A stretch of 64,000 nt of DNA from Begonia masoniana (taxonomy: Eukaryota; Streptophyta; Magnoliopsida; Cucurbitales; Begoniaceae): assembly GCA_022432975.1 (NCBI GenBank), contig CM039512.1, forward strand, positions 3,345,998 through 3,409,997, read 5' to 3'. Made by a program: the position numbers and the translations under genes. Of the stretch, positions 42,430 to 54,700 are shown in pieces; within the stretch, counting starts at the first letter, position 1, and each line of letters opens with the position of its first letter. Under the pieces are notes generated by a model. The model was not told where the DNA came from, did not search any database, and saw only the letters and a program-made list of their open reading frames with translations.

Positions 42430-43310
42430 GATCACATATTGCAGGGTCGACGACTTCGCGGGTGAGTGGGGAAGACTCCGTGGCAGCATGTTGGTTGTAT
42501 CAGTTGGCTCGAAAGTACGTCGGGATTGTTGTTTTTCAGCCTATAGAGCACGCTGATGCGCCTCAGACACGTTGGCGAGGTCGAACATGTTGAGGATGTC
42601 TTGGATCGGCTGCCAAAGTCCACCGACATACCGCGAGACTAGCTAATCGTCCGTCTCCATTAGATCGATCCTTGTCACAAACTTATAGAAGTCCGTGGTA
42701 TAATCCGTCACGAATTTCATACCTTAGCCCAAATTCTGCAGGTTTTGGTACATGGTCCTCGCGTAATTGTACGGAAGGAATGCTTTCCGCATTTGCTTCT
42801 TAAACTTGTCCCACAACTCGATTTTGGACTTGCCCTATCACGATGAAGTCACTTTTTTCTGTCGCCACCAAGTCGCCGCACGTCCGCAGAATCGCGTGGC
42901 TACGAGAGATAATTTTTTATTTTCCGGGACTTCTTTAAATTCCTAGATTTATTCGACCGCAAAGATCCAATCAAGGAAATCTTTCACTTGTGCGCCGCCA
43001 TGGAACTTGGGTATGTCCATTTTGAACCCTTGGTCTCACATCTAGTTGGTGTCGGGATTAACAGCTCGACCTCGGCCTCGGAGTTCGACCGTGTCGTCCA
43101 CCATCGGGGCGAACGGATTCTCCTCGTCGGCATGGAAACATAGTTGATTGACGGGTTGGTAAGGTTGTTGCAGCAAACCGCCAAGTTGTTGTGTCAACAT
43201 CTTGACTTGCTTGTGCAGTTGTGCAATCTCGTCACGTCTGTAAGCATCATCCACCGTGGCATCACAGACGACTTCTTGTCGTGCTCTTCTTGGAAGCATG
43301 ATGAAGAAAC
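42430..43310 (-). pseudogene. Ty3/gypsy gag remnant
   Basis: The start of gag lies at about 43302 (MLPRRARQEV, with a coiled region QLHKQVKMLTQQLGG). Its frame ends at 43042, and the rest is readable only in shifted frames to about 42430. Similarity is weaker than for pol; position after the primer-binding site supports the call. Confidence 0.65.
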
Positions 43311-43333
43311 GTTTCGACTCTGATATCAACTGA

Positions 43334-43650
43334 TGTAAACGCAATGACAGAAAGAACAAAAGATGTGCAGATAAAACCTTTAGAAACTATTCTTTGATTC
43401 AAAAAATTCTGTCATCTAAAACCAACGAAAGAAGATTAAATACCCATAGAATCAAAACATAAATGAAAGCTAAATCAAAGGGAAATATCCTTAAAACGTA
43501 AAAGGAAACTAAATAAACTTCTAAGATAAAAGACAGAGAAATATTCCTAAAACGTAAAAAGAAACTATATAAACTAAAAATAAGGTAACAAAATACTAGA
43601 AGTAATTCGTAAAAACCTAAACTTTTGGTGTGGACTCTGTGGCTACACCA
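43334..43650 (-). repeat. 5' LTR of the Ty3/gypsy element
   Basis: 317-bp LTR with TG...CA ends. The internal duplication of the CCTAAAACGTAAAAG...AAACTA motif is visible within it. Its outer end abuts CTTTTAG of the right host copy without lost bases. Confidence 0.85.
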
Positions 43651-43877
43651 CTTTTAGTGTTGATAATTGATTTCAATGAAGCCAACCAAAAACGAACACA
43701 CCATTGACATTATGAAATCTTCAGAGTCTCTTAAAACTAAATGCATTTGAGAAACCTAAGGTGAAAATTGCTGGAGCAAGGGATTATGCACATTGAATGT
43801 AGGTGAAATAGCAATACCAGAGAAAGTATCTACATGACAACAACGCCAAAGGGGGTCATCAAAGATCCCTGATTCAG
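43651..43877. repeat. Right copy of the duplicated host segment
   Basis: About 227 bp matching 38542-38770. It continues into TGATATTGAGAGAG and then the RING gene 3' end, so this is probably the original location. Confidence 0.9.
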
Positions 43878-43970
43878 TGATATTGAGAGAGAGAGAGAGA
43901 CTATTGCACAACATGAAATTCTCGAAACATGTACCATGACCACCTTGTATGGAAGGAAAACCTTACAGTT

Positions 43971-44981
43971 CTAGTTGTCATCTGATTGAGAACCACTTGC
44001 AGCTCTACTTCCATTTCCACTACTAGATTGAGACCCAGATGAAGAAAATAAACCAGTGAATGACCATGGAAAGGAAAATCTTCTACCAGGTGAAACTCTC
44101 CCATTACGGTTCGACTCTTCTTCACCAGAACGTCTTTGGGAATTAGCTCTGTAACTCTCACTCTCACTTTCCCTTTGCCCTCCATGCTTTATTTCCTCAG
44201 CTGGCAACTGATACCTACAAACTGGACAAGAACTATGAAGATCCAACCACGGCATTATACATCCAGAGTGAAACTTATGCTTACAAGGCATCTCCTTCAC
44301 TTCAATCCCTCTCTCAAAATCATCCAAACAAACACAACACTTCAAGTCCTCCTTGATTATAACTGTGGGCAGTGCAGCTACGGCTTCCTTTTGTGCCGGT
44401 GGAGTTCCATATCTATTGGGATCATTCTCTGCTAAATGTTGCAATAACAAATCCAAACCAGGTCCAACGAAATAATCACCTAGAGATCCAGTTTGTGTTT
44501 CATTGCGGACAGCATATCCCTCTCTTCCAGTATTCAATTCGCTCTCTATGTTCTCTAATCTGGATGTCATTCCATCTAGCATGCCATGAAGCATTTGTAG
44601 AATAGATGCTGAACTTCTCCTCCTCCTGATCGTGGACTCTAATTCTGTGGTTAATTCACTTGTCCAAGCTGCATTGCGTCCATCAATACCATAATCATCA
44701 TCATCGTGATCACTCACATGGTCATCCGCATCCACTGGTAATTGCCTAACTCTGCGGCGGCGATGGCGTGGATTATTCATCATGCCGAGAAAGATTGGTG
44801 CCCACAAGGATAGGGCTCGTTCAGATCCAAAATCAGACTCCGGATGGTCATTGGTTTCCCTGATGCTGCTGCTACTTATCTCTTCCACAAAGCCACCTTC
44901 GCAAACGGGACATTTTATCTCGGCTTCTAGGACTGGAATGACGATCTGAGAACATCTGTGGCACCAGTACCTTGCAGCCAT
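43971..44981 (-). CDS. RING-H2 E3 ubiquitin ligase with N-terminal zinc ribbon
   Basis: Intronless coding region of 336 residues. The N-terminus MAARYWCHRCSQ starts a zinc ribbon (C7, C10, C24, C27) typical of the plant RING group with DUF1117-like/SIRP and RDUF relatives. The RING-H2 domain spans 215-255: C215-x2-C218, C233, H235, H238, C241, C252, C255. It should accept E2-ubiquitin and act as an E3 ligase, substrate unknown. The tail is Ser/Gly-rich with RRFSFPWSFTGLF before the last disordered segment, a conserved feature in this group. The start at 44981 is chosen from the conserved MAARYW; the frame is open 25 codons further, but a 5'-UTR intron acceptor at 45011 makes that upstream part non-coding. 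Confidence 0.92.
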   Translation of the reverse strand: MAARYWCHRCSQIVIPVLEAEIKCPVCEGGFVEEISSSSIRETNDHPESDFGSERALSLWAPIFLGMMNNPRHRRRRVRQLPVDADDHVSDHDDDDYGIDGRNAAWTSELTTELESTIRRRRSSASILQMLHGMLDGMTSRLENIESELNTGREGYAVRNETQTGSLGDYFVGPGLDLLLQHLAENDPNRYGTPPAQKEAVAALPTVIIKEDLKCCVCLDDFERGIEVKEMPCKHKFHSGCIMPWLDLHSSCPVCRYQLPAEEIKHGGQRESESESYRANSQRRSGEEESNRNGRVSPGRRFSFPWSFTGLFSSSGSQSSSGNGSRAASGSQSDDN

Positions 44982-46130
44982 TGCTTCTTCCGTCAGCTTC
45001 CGCCTCTTTACTATAAAAACCAAGAAATACTGTTTAATATACTTCCAAAAAATCAAGGAAAAAAGGAACTAAAGGAAAAGAAATGCCCAAATTCAAACAA
45101 GTCTTCACATCATATCGAGCTTATAGCTTTGTAAAATTTAAGATATAAAAACTCTGCCAACCTACCTCAAAAATAGTTCTAACAATCACGTTAAACTTAT
45201 CATTAAAAAGATTAATATCAAATATTCTTCACCATGAAAGAGGAACAATTTGGTTAATAAAACCCACCTGCTCCAAAAAGACTGTTATGTTAATCGGACA
45301 TAAAGCTGTCTGATTTCTATACGAAGCACTAAAAATAATCGGAGATCGCAAGATATTAAGAGACAGACCAAATGAACATAGATGAACTAAATGAGGATCG
45401 GATTGCTAAATAATGATAAAAACTTCAAATATAGTCTTCTTTCCAAACCGCACATGGAGATTGCAGAAAAGAACAACGCGCGAAAGAGAAGATTGGTTTC
45501 CTTACCTAGAAATCAGAGAGTCAAAGAAGCAATCACTGTAGCACAACTAAACAAGCCCGTACAAGAGCTGAGATCGACGACGAGTAAATCGTTTTCAGAT
45601 AAACAAGAAGGATAACTCACTATTTGACCCGGAGTTAACGAACAAAACTAAAGAAAAGGAATTGAAATTTAAGTACAAGAGCTGAGATCGACGACGAGTA
45701 AATCGTTTTCAGATAAACAAGAAGGATAACTCACTATTTGACCCCGAGTTAACGAACAAAACTAAAGAAAAGGTATTGAAATTTAGCTCAATGAAGAATT
45801 CCGTATTCTCAATCGCGTTCCAAACTTCACCATAGAATTAATCACAAAAACAACAAAAATCGAAAACACATCAGAGCGCAGAAGTCTTAAAAAGCAACGA
45901 AGAGAAGTACAAACATTACAATCGGGAGCAGAAGAGGCGCCAATTTGAATCAAAAACGGAGAACTAGGAGGAATAAGAGGGGCGATCGAGAGAGGAGGAG
46001 ATGTTGCAGAGAGTTGTGAAGGCGAAAGTGAAAACGACAAGCAAATTCGAAAAAGAGTCGCCCTTTTCAGGCTGTAGAAATGGCTTAGATAGGCCTGTTT
46101 TCTTGATCTACCCAATTGGTCAATGAAAGC
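44982..46130 (-). other. Leader and promoter region of the RING gene
   Basis: A probable 5'-UTR intron ends at the acceptor 45011-45013. The first leader exon should lie around 45450-46050, which includes the duplicated segment at 45559-45786. No other gene is seen. Confidence 0.5.
45559..45786. repeat. Perfect-period 114-bp tandem duplication in the RING gene leader
   Basis: Units 45559-45672 and 45673-45786 begin GTACAAGAGCTGAGATCG and differ at about three positions. The near-identity indicates a recent duplication. Confidence 0.92.
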
Positions 46131-48010
46131 TTTTCAAGGATAGGCTAGTTTGGGTGGAAGTCGAAATTAGGGGAAGGCGTACAAAGACAATATGTAAAAA
46201 TCAATTTGAGTACGAGGTTAATTTGACACAATTCTTTAACTCAAAATCCTAACAACAAAAATATTAAATTATCTAAAATATAACAAATCAAACTCTGGTA
46301 AAAGACCGATCATCCCAGTTCTGAATTTACACCTAGAACAGAGGGCCGATCTAAATTGAACGGCCCCTCATTCTGTCAAGTGTTTATGTGGTACTAGACA
46401 TATTGGAGTAAAGAGTCAAATTTGTACAAAACAAGCGAATAATTAGCTCACAGCTATTATCTTTCAATCCTCTTTTATTACTTTTCTTCAATGACTTGCT
46501 CAATTTCCTCTTTAGCCACCACTGGCACCACACACTGCCACCAACAGTCAGTGTGGTGCCAGTGCCACGGCATTATCGCCAAGAACCTGACCTGGGTAAA
46601 TCCAGGAAGGCTCAGACTTAGATTTCAATCTCAACTCTTGCATTTGTAGAGTAGTCAAACACTCGCCGGCTTCCATCCTTCATCTCCGACGGAAAGTGGG
46701 TGCTATGGAAGTCACGCAGGAGGACAAGGGTTCATTTTGAATATGTAATTGACTAAGAAATATGAAGCAAACTATTCCACGGTTCAGAGAGTCAAAAATA
46801 GAACAAAATGGTTGAAATACGCTAAGCCAAGCTAGCATGCTAACAGTTGTGATATTTGAACGCAGGATCATACAGCAGACACCAAAAAGAGAGACATATT
46901 TGAGTAATGAAGTGTGTACAAAGCTGACTGCTCTACACTGCATACTATGATCGCACAAAATATGGAAATAAAGGTAAAATTGGAGATATTACCCTACTGT
47001 AAAAAGTCAGAAGTTTTCTGCCTGCTTTTTTATAGCTGATATTCAACCTACATTTGTTATAATTCAGCTCCTACACATAGCACACAGCACAAGAAACTAA
47101 CAGAGAATCGATTCTCATGCATACTATTTTCATAAAGTTAAAAGGATAAATACTGAAATCAAGAGCAATCACAAATGAACAAGAACGCGCATATAAACAT
47201 TGCAAAAAAAAAAAAAAGAAACACATGCAAAAATGATCTACACTGCCAGCCTCCTCAAAAAAAAAAAAACACAACGCAAGAATTTAAAAGAGTACAATCT
47301 ATGAAGAAATTGGACCAAAAATGCTGCCAAAAAGATTCATTTTCTCATTTCTTTTTCACCTTTCTAATTTTTTGACAAGAAATGCTTGGTCTTAAGAAGG
47401 AGAATGTACAGAGTGAGTTGGAAGGGAATGCCATTCCCGGATTCCATCATGCAAAAACTGGTCCCCTCAATATTAAGACAGCTGACTTCACCTTCTAGTC
47501 CTGAGAAACATGTCTGACACATCTAACATCCTTTCAACAGCTGCAAACTAACCATTAAGTTCTTCCTTTGCAATCCTTCATTGACTTCATGAATTCAATC
47601 CACCATCCCCTTTTTGATCTTCTTGTTTATAATAATCATGTGGAGCGCACACAATCCTACACGGAATTTCAAAATGTTGTCTTTTTACCAGAGAGTATTC
47701 GCATAATTGAATCAGAAGAGAAGATGAAATCAGCTTAATTGAGAGAACACAAATTCTTTAGAACTTTAAACCAGGAAAAAGTTCTATTTATGGCAAGTAG
47801 TTCTTCGTGATTCTAAAAGAAAAACCTAATCAATATGCATAGTGTCAGTACAGTATTTAAATCAAATCTAATCTACACCTTCTATAAATGTTAAAATAAA
47901 AAGACAAATATTCAGTCTAAGAAATCCGTGGCATTAACAGGAGAGGCACCAAAAACGCAATACATTAGCAAAATACTCAATTTACATATACTCACATCTG
48001 TCATAAAAGA
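46131..48010. other. Intergenic region with a strong hairpin
   Basis: No gene recognised in 1.9 kb between the RING gene promoter and the 3' end of the membrane-protein gene. The hairpin CACTGGCACCACAC...GTGTGGTGCCAGTG is at 46520-46564. Poly-A runs are at 47205 and 47256. Confidence 0.5.
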
Positions 48011-50405
48011 TCATACTTTGGCGTCTTTAGCATGATTCTTTGTAAAAGTAGAGAAATTTTCGCCAATACCTAAACTGGGAATCTGTAAACCACATGCATA
48101 TCGATATCAATTAGTAAATAATTGTTGGCACATCCATATACAAAGATAAAATGATAATATCAGGAGGAAAGTTACAATAAAACATGATGAAACATCTTTC
48201 AAGACGAAAAGCAAATAATTTCATATTTTCCATTGAACACCCATTAAAAAAATTGTAAGTCATGAATCTTCCGTAGATTAATTTGAGTAACTATCGCCAA
48301 AATGAAGTATGGTTAGTGATCTATTTAAAATTAAGTATGAAGCAACTTTTCTTGTCAATAATTCTTCAAAGATATCGAGAAAAAGTATGGCGCATGAGAC
48401 AACCTGTAGATTACATCAACCTTGAGAGAATAGCGCTTTTAAGCTAAAAGCAGATTCACTTAATAACTTACATTAGCTACTAGAATGATTAGGTTCTCCC
48501 TGCAATCTACTTTCTCAGTCACTCTATTTTCTCAGTTACCAAAAAATAATCACTGTAAACTATCTTCTCAATTACCATATATATATTAACTGCATAATAC
48601 CTGAAAACATTTCATTTTGAAAAAGATCAACATGGGATGGGTTGTGAAAATGCACTCAAAACGACAGCAAGATGGTGTATTTTAAGTCAGAAATGAGCAT
48701 CAACATTATCTTGGTACAGTAGGAGATAAAGAATACCCTACCTCAGATGGACTTCTATCAGCTCGACCATCTTCAAACAGAGATGAGTAATACACTGGAT
48801 TGTAGATAGAACCCCCGATCACATCATCAGATCCTGAGGTTTGTCTAACAACATGTGCTCGAGGACTTAGAAAACTATTTCTGAAGTCAAAATCTGCCTC
48901 TCTCGGAACTGTAGTTTCCACATTGGAAACTCCCAGCCTATAAATCTGAATCCAAAACAGTGAGGATAGTAACCTTACTGAACACCCAATTATCTGCATT
49001 ACAAGCGTGACCCTCACGGAGAATATTACAAATCGCCCATAGAACTTTGAGGAAATATTCCTGGACATGAAATGAAATTCCATTGTCACTAGGCAATTTT
49101 CTTTCTTTTTCTATTGATTCTTTTTCAACCAAGATGTGAACATAAAATACAGAAAGCATCATATCCAAGTAAGATTATGATGACATAGCCGCACAAAAAT
49201 ATGTTACATCTACACAAAACTCATCAACTACTAAGAAATTACAGTGTACTTCAAGATAGCCATTATAGCTAGATAGCATGGATTTCCCGAGTTTTCACTT
49301 TTAACCTTGAAGATACTAACTGTCGAAGCAATTGATCACTGCCTAAATAACTTCGATAAAAGATTGAAAGTTAAGATTACTATGGATAAGACATTTTAGA
49401 AGCTGTCATGTTTATAAGTAGATGATGAGATGAGAAAACACTCTTTAGATGGCTACATGAAAACACTTTATTCATCGACCATATTCTAATTAAAGTCATC
49501 AGTGAAGAATAAACGAAAAAACTTGATTCATTAGCCATATTCTACTTAAAACCATTGGCAAAGAAAACACAACTTAGAGTGACATTCCTCTGGCAATTAA
49601 GACAGTACAACATTTCCAAACAGCATCCCAAATAGACCCCAACTAGGCTAGATTAAGGCTTTATGATGCGAATAAATGGTAAAGTTCATACTCCCACCTA
49701 AAAAAAAAAATCCACCGAAAACGCAATTATTTGACAAGCAGTATCAAAGATAAAAATAATAACTCAATTGCAGTTTTCCCTAAACAAAGATTACTATCGA
49801 GTATCGAGCAGTCTTCTGAGGCAGTAACGTTATCGGTCAAATTAAAAAGCTAATCAAGGACGAGTGTTCCGTGAATATTGTATAATCAAAGCAACCAAAT
49901 GAAACAACTAGAGGACAACATCAGTATGTACTTGCTCATGAGAGACAGGGGAGAAGATGCATACCAAATCTCATAGCTAAAGAGAGTGAACCATGAGATG
50001 TCGAGCAAGATCGCACAGCCAAGAAGAACAGCATAAGTGCGTCCTAAACTCTGGCTGCTGCTCTCTATGGCCACCAAAGCGAACAATGCGATCGCCAAAT
50101 CTATCAACAGAACCCCGTTGAACAATGCCCCAACCGAACCAATCAATGCACAACCAATCTTTTTTGTTGTCGTAATTTTCAAAAATCAAAATTAGAGATA
50201 TAGTAAAAAAGAAGCCAAAGAAATCAAAGAATATGGAATTCAATGACAGAGAGGAGGAATTGAATACGCATAGAAAGAAAAGAGGGAAAAAGAGAGAAAG
50301 AAGTTTCACCTGAATGTAAATGAGTACGACAGCAAAATACTGAAGCCTATCGTAATCACGAAACCATGTACGTACTCGATCGCTCAGCGAATCACAAAGC
50401 ATCAT
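48011..50405 (-). CDS. Uncharacterised multi-pass membrane protein (ATRAP-like?)
   Basis: Four exons: 50405-50310, 50158-49965, 49060-48742 and 48082-48011, giving 226 residues. Hydrophobic segments lie at about 21-46 (LQYFAVVLIYIQIGCALIG), 48-72, 79-98 (TYAVLLGCAILLDISWFTLF) and 115-135 (LVMQIIGCSVRLLSSLFWIQ). A soluble C-terminal tail follows with PREADFDFRNSFLSPR and GSIYNPVYYSSLFED. I recognise it as a conserved plant transmembrane protein without known function. The third segment resembles the angiotensin-receptor-associated protein family only weakly. The start uses the first of two adjacent ATG codons; an almost identical start lies 72 bp upstream (see the upstream open frame). Exon phases agree. 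Confidence 0.78.
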
Positions 50406-50477
50406 CTATAATACATGTAAATTGTAATCACGAATCCATGTACATATTCGATCCGTCAGTGAATCACAAAGCATCAT
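50406..50477 (-). other. Upstream ORF duplicating the membrane protein N-terminus
   Basis: A 72-nt tandem copy of exon 1 encodes 23 residues (MMLCDSLTDRICTWIRDYN...) and ends with TAG directly before the main ATG at 50405. It aligns with the main N-terminus MMLCDSLSDRVRTWFRDYD. Whether it is in the transcript is unknown. Confidence 0.7.
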
Positions 50478-51763
50478 CCACAACACAAGTATCGCAAGCC
50501 ACCCCTCCACCGCCACCGTCGGGGCTCTCTCTTCGTAATTCTTCGGAACCAAAAAAAAAAAAAAAAAACTAAGCCAATTCAGAAACAATAAACAAAACCA
50601 ATGTCCTCCAAAGAAAGCCAGAGCGAACAGTACGCCATGGAAGAAGGAGCGCACCGAGTCTCGCGTATTTAGCCGCAACCAAGTTGAAATGACGCTCCAA
50701 TTCCTTTGCTCTGCAACAGTTATCAGTTTGGAAAAAGCGAGTCTAGAAAGCCCATGAGCTGTACCATTAAATATTAGAATATATATAGGCTTCTCTTTTG
50801 TCACAACTCTCTGTACCCTTCCTTCGACCAGAACCGTTGGCTTGGCATCAACACTTGTAGCAACCACATTAGGAGATCAAAATGAACCGACAGTCCAATG
50901 GTGCGCCAACAAATTTATGGCAAATGCTTGCGCATTAATACGATACATTAGCCATGGCTTCTCTTTGTAGTCCAAATAAAGTATAATCGTGCCTAAATGG
51001 TTATTGCATAGGATATTCAAATCACCCTAAAATCTAGCTTGAGAAGAGGGAGTGGTCGAGGAGATCTACATGATACATAAGCGTCGAGAGGATCCTTGGT
51101 GGTCGGATGTGCCCACCCCTAGTGCTAGCTAGGACACTCGGAGATAGGAGTCGACTACAACATGCGTAAGCCAGCAACAGATGAATTATGGAATGCAATT
51201 AGACGAGGAAAATTGCCACACAACATATTGATCGATAATTGCAGATAAATCCGCATAAAACAATCTTCATTACACAATGCAAGAATCATCATAGCAATCA
51301 ATCCAAACAGTACGCCATTCATCGACCTCCGGAAACAAAAACACTAATATGAAAGCAAATCCAGTAACTAGAAAAGGTCAAACCATTTCTTCCGCGAGTA
51401 GAAGAGCACATAACAATAGAAGTAATCCCTGCAGAGAGAGATTTTCATGAACAAATGAACGATAGCTTCGATGGGACCAGATCAGAACACTCAATTGCTC
51501 TCCTGCAAATAAGGATGCTGATAGCTAGAGGCTGACTCGTAAAGTAGAGCCAAGGCATGATGAAAAATGTGAAAAGATAATACCATTACTATCAATACCA
51601 TGTCATCTGTCATGAGTGCAAAAAATGTATTCCAAATTTATTAAATTACATCTTTAACAACCGTGACTCTACATCAACTTAATACTCACATTCTCCCATA
51701 AAGATCCACCTGAACAACGTACAACAAATGGATATTATGTTTCATGGAACCAAAGAAGGAACA
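50478..51763. other. Intergenic region
   Basis: Promoter side of the membrane-protein gene and 3' flank of the VOA1-like gene. The 153-codon open frame ending at 50406 includes the uORF and a T-rich stretch but resembles no family beyond that. No other gene seen. Confidence 0.5.
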
Positions 51764-54700
51764 TCAAGAATCTTGGGGCGTCTCAAATCTTGTGGGTGTG
51801 TCGATGCCCATCATGCAGCAAAGACCAGATAATAGGATTATAAGCAATACAATACCCTGCAAAAAATTGAAAAAACAGAAGAAAAATCACACCGAAGAAA
51901 TCAAATACCACTCTCAAAATGAGTGTCATGTTGTGAATTCTATTTCCCCACATATAATATTTGTATATCACGAATGTTATTAAAGAATAATTTTATATTT
52001 TCCAACTGCGAAATTTCTAGCTTTGGTCGTGAATTCACACTAAATCATCACAAAGCATATATCACGGACAACCCTCAAAATTCTAAAACAAATTCTCACC
52101 ACGACTTTGGTCGTGTCCAAAACAAATCAAAGACTTGTTATCATAGGGAAAATAAGGGAAGTGAACATTAATCAGACGTGGGACGAGAACTCAAAAAACC
52201 AGTTTGTAAATATAAAATAGTCAAGTGCTTAAAAGCCTCGGAACTAAACCATAACTTTGCAACATAAGATAAGATTAAATTGTGGTTTTGACAGTCACTA
52301 CAGTTTAGGAAATTTTTTCTACGGATCAAAAATAAATTCCCTAACTAGGTGACCTCAAGAATCACGCCATCAATAGAAATCATCCCCTCTAATCCCCTTG
52401 TTGGCGACAAGGATAGTCACAAATAAATGCCTTCTTAGTTACAAATTGTTAATGCATAAATATGCAAGAGGAAATCCTTTTGGTGCTTATAAGCCGAAAT
52501 ATCAATTTTTAACCTATCCATAATGGGTCTCAATTAGGGTCATTACGTTGAAGTTAACAACCTAAAATCAAATATGCATAAAAAAACTGCATATCATATG
52601 AACATGTTATTGACTTACAACTAGAAGACCTTCAAGAAGAGAGGCTTTTATTTGGCAAACTTCATCACAAGTTGAACTGACAGATTTATTGGATCCATCT
52701 CCTTCAGCAAGAAACCTTCCCAAATTTCCATACGATGAAGTGCGAATTGAATTGAAGGGATCTGAAACGTATAGAACTTCATATTTTGCACCCATTTGCT
52801 CCAGCGAAGTCATAATCTTATAGAGTGACTTGCCTACATTAGATGAAAAACAATGTACAAATTAGGTAGTAGAACCAATCAATTGGGCATACACACAAAT
52901 AATTTTAGGCACGAACTATATAAATCAATTAAATGAGAAAACACAATGATTATGAGATATAACAACCTACGTAGTTTATACAAATCAATTAGACAAAACC
53001 TAAGTAGATTAACTTATCATACTTTCAGAAAATGTTTCATCAAGTGGCCTTGGTGCATGAGAGCTTTTATGACAGATGACAACCAATTCTGCCGGCCCTT
53101 TTGACTTTATTTGCATTCTTGAAGTCAAATATTCCTGATAATATTAAAGGTGAAATAACAATAAGACTTCTTATACATTAACTGAATACTCTGTTAAATT
53201 AAAAAAATTAAAATACATCTACGGAGTGTTGGATTGAAAATCCCCTAATTGTTTCTTCCTTCATAGTGCACAGCCCCAGGAGAGAACCCTTATTGATGCC
53301 TAAATCATTCCCACATGATTCTTTGAACTCTGAAACTATCAAATTTTCAATTGTATCCTTTCCTGATGCGTCAATATATGGGAAGGCCATGGAAACATTA
53401 GAACTCGTAAAAGAGACCTGTTCACAAAAAGCATGAAAATTTCAGGAAGCCATATAGCTTGAGAAAAAATTAGAATCTTGAAATCAATAACCAGAGAGGA
53501 AGTAGTTAGAAAGGATCAAATGTGAAACTACATACCTTAAGCAAGTCCAGAAGAGCTGGATCCACACGCCCATTTCCAGTAATACTGGATGATTGCAACT
53601 ATAAACAAGGAAAAATGACAAGTGGAAATCAACTATAAGAGAACAGTACACAAAGTTATATAATATCCAAAACAGTGTGCAAAGTTATTTAACAATGGTA
53701 CATAAAGTTATATAATATCTGAAATAGTGTAGAAAGTTATGTAACAATAACTTAATTGAATAAAAAATTAATGTTCCTTCATTACATTCACACATTTTAT
53801 AGTGTTCTTTTCAGCCCAAAGAAAAGAAACTTATTATCACATCTGAGAGTCAAAGCCTTAGAGATTGAAATCACAATATAACAGCTTCACGCTCATGTGG
53901 AGGAGATATCATTTAGAGAAATATCAATATCATAAGAAATTTTGTTTCCTTGTCAGCTTAGGTGAGGGGTTAAGAAAGAATAAATGTCAACTCTTCTATT
54001 TCAAAATACAAAAATGAATTTATTCATAGGAGTAACATTTGAACAACTCTAACCTCTGTGCCAACAAAGACAATTGCTAAATCAACAGAATGCTGAGTTT
54101 CTTTCCTTGAGCACTAAACAAAAGATAAGACACAGTATGAGAAAATGCATGACAGGAGCATCAAGAAAAATGTAAATTGGCTCTCTAATTGAAATGCAAA
54201 AATTATAAAATATAAAAGGAAAATTTCAAAACAAATTAGAGGAAGTTAAAGCACCAGAATATTAGACCACCCGCCTTCATGTAGAACAGACTTTGCAAGA
54301 TCCTTCGGAGAAAGAGTTTGATACTGCACGGCATTATGCAGTCTGTTGCTTAAAAACCTGTAGTAACAGATGATAAAACTTCATGAACTCAAGCAAATAA
54401 CACTTACTAAAAACACGGGACAAGAATAAAGAAGCATAAAGCATATTGCACATCAGTAAACAGATGCATTCAATATCTTGCAAGAAGATAGAGTGGTCAT
54501 TTACATATACTCATGCAGTATGACAGAAAATGCATTTCCAGGAACAAGGTTTACCATGTCTAGCAACAGCTTACATGCCAAGGCACCAACCGAAACAAGT
54601 GCATTAGCCACTCTTGATTTTTGTTAAGAAATGGATCTTTCAAGAATTTTAAACTGCTAAACCATCACTCTTCTACTTGCATACAAATACCAACCACTTT

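Larger units (their letters stand above)
38771..43650 (-). mobile_element. Decayed Ty3/gypsy LTR retrotransposon
   Basis: The element is 4.9 kb, sense on the minus strand. Its 5' LTR is 43650-43334, starting TGGTGTAGCC and ending GTTTACA. A primer-binding-like motif TTGATATCAGAG follows at about 43318-43330, related to initiator methionine tRNA. Order inside is gag, CCHC zinc knuckle, protease, reverse transcriptase, RNase H, integrase, as in Ty3/gypsy. A purine tract CAGGGAAGAA precedes the 3' LTR 39027-38771, which is truncated at its outer end. Several frameshifts and stops make it inactive. LTRs are visibly diverged, so insertion is not recent. Integrase style suggests the chromovirus branch, but I see no clear chromodomain. 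Confidence 0.88.

Noticed and set aside
43880..43901. GA-rich microsatellite as a regulatory GAGA element
   Set aside because: A short simple repeat in the 3' flank of the RING gene; nothing else supports a regulatory role.
43901..44185. 94-codon frame overlapping the RING gene end
   Set aside because: Shifted frame of the RING gene's 3' part.
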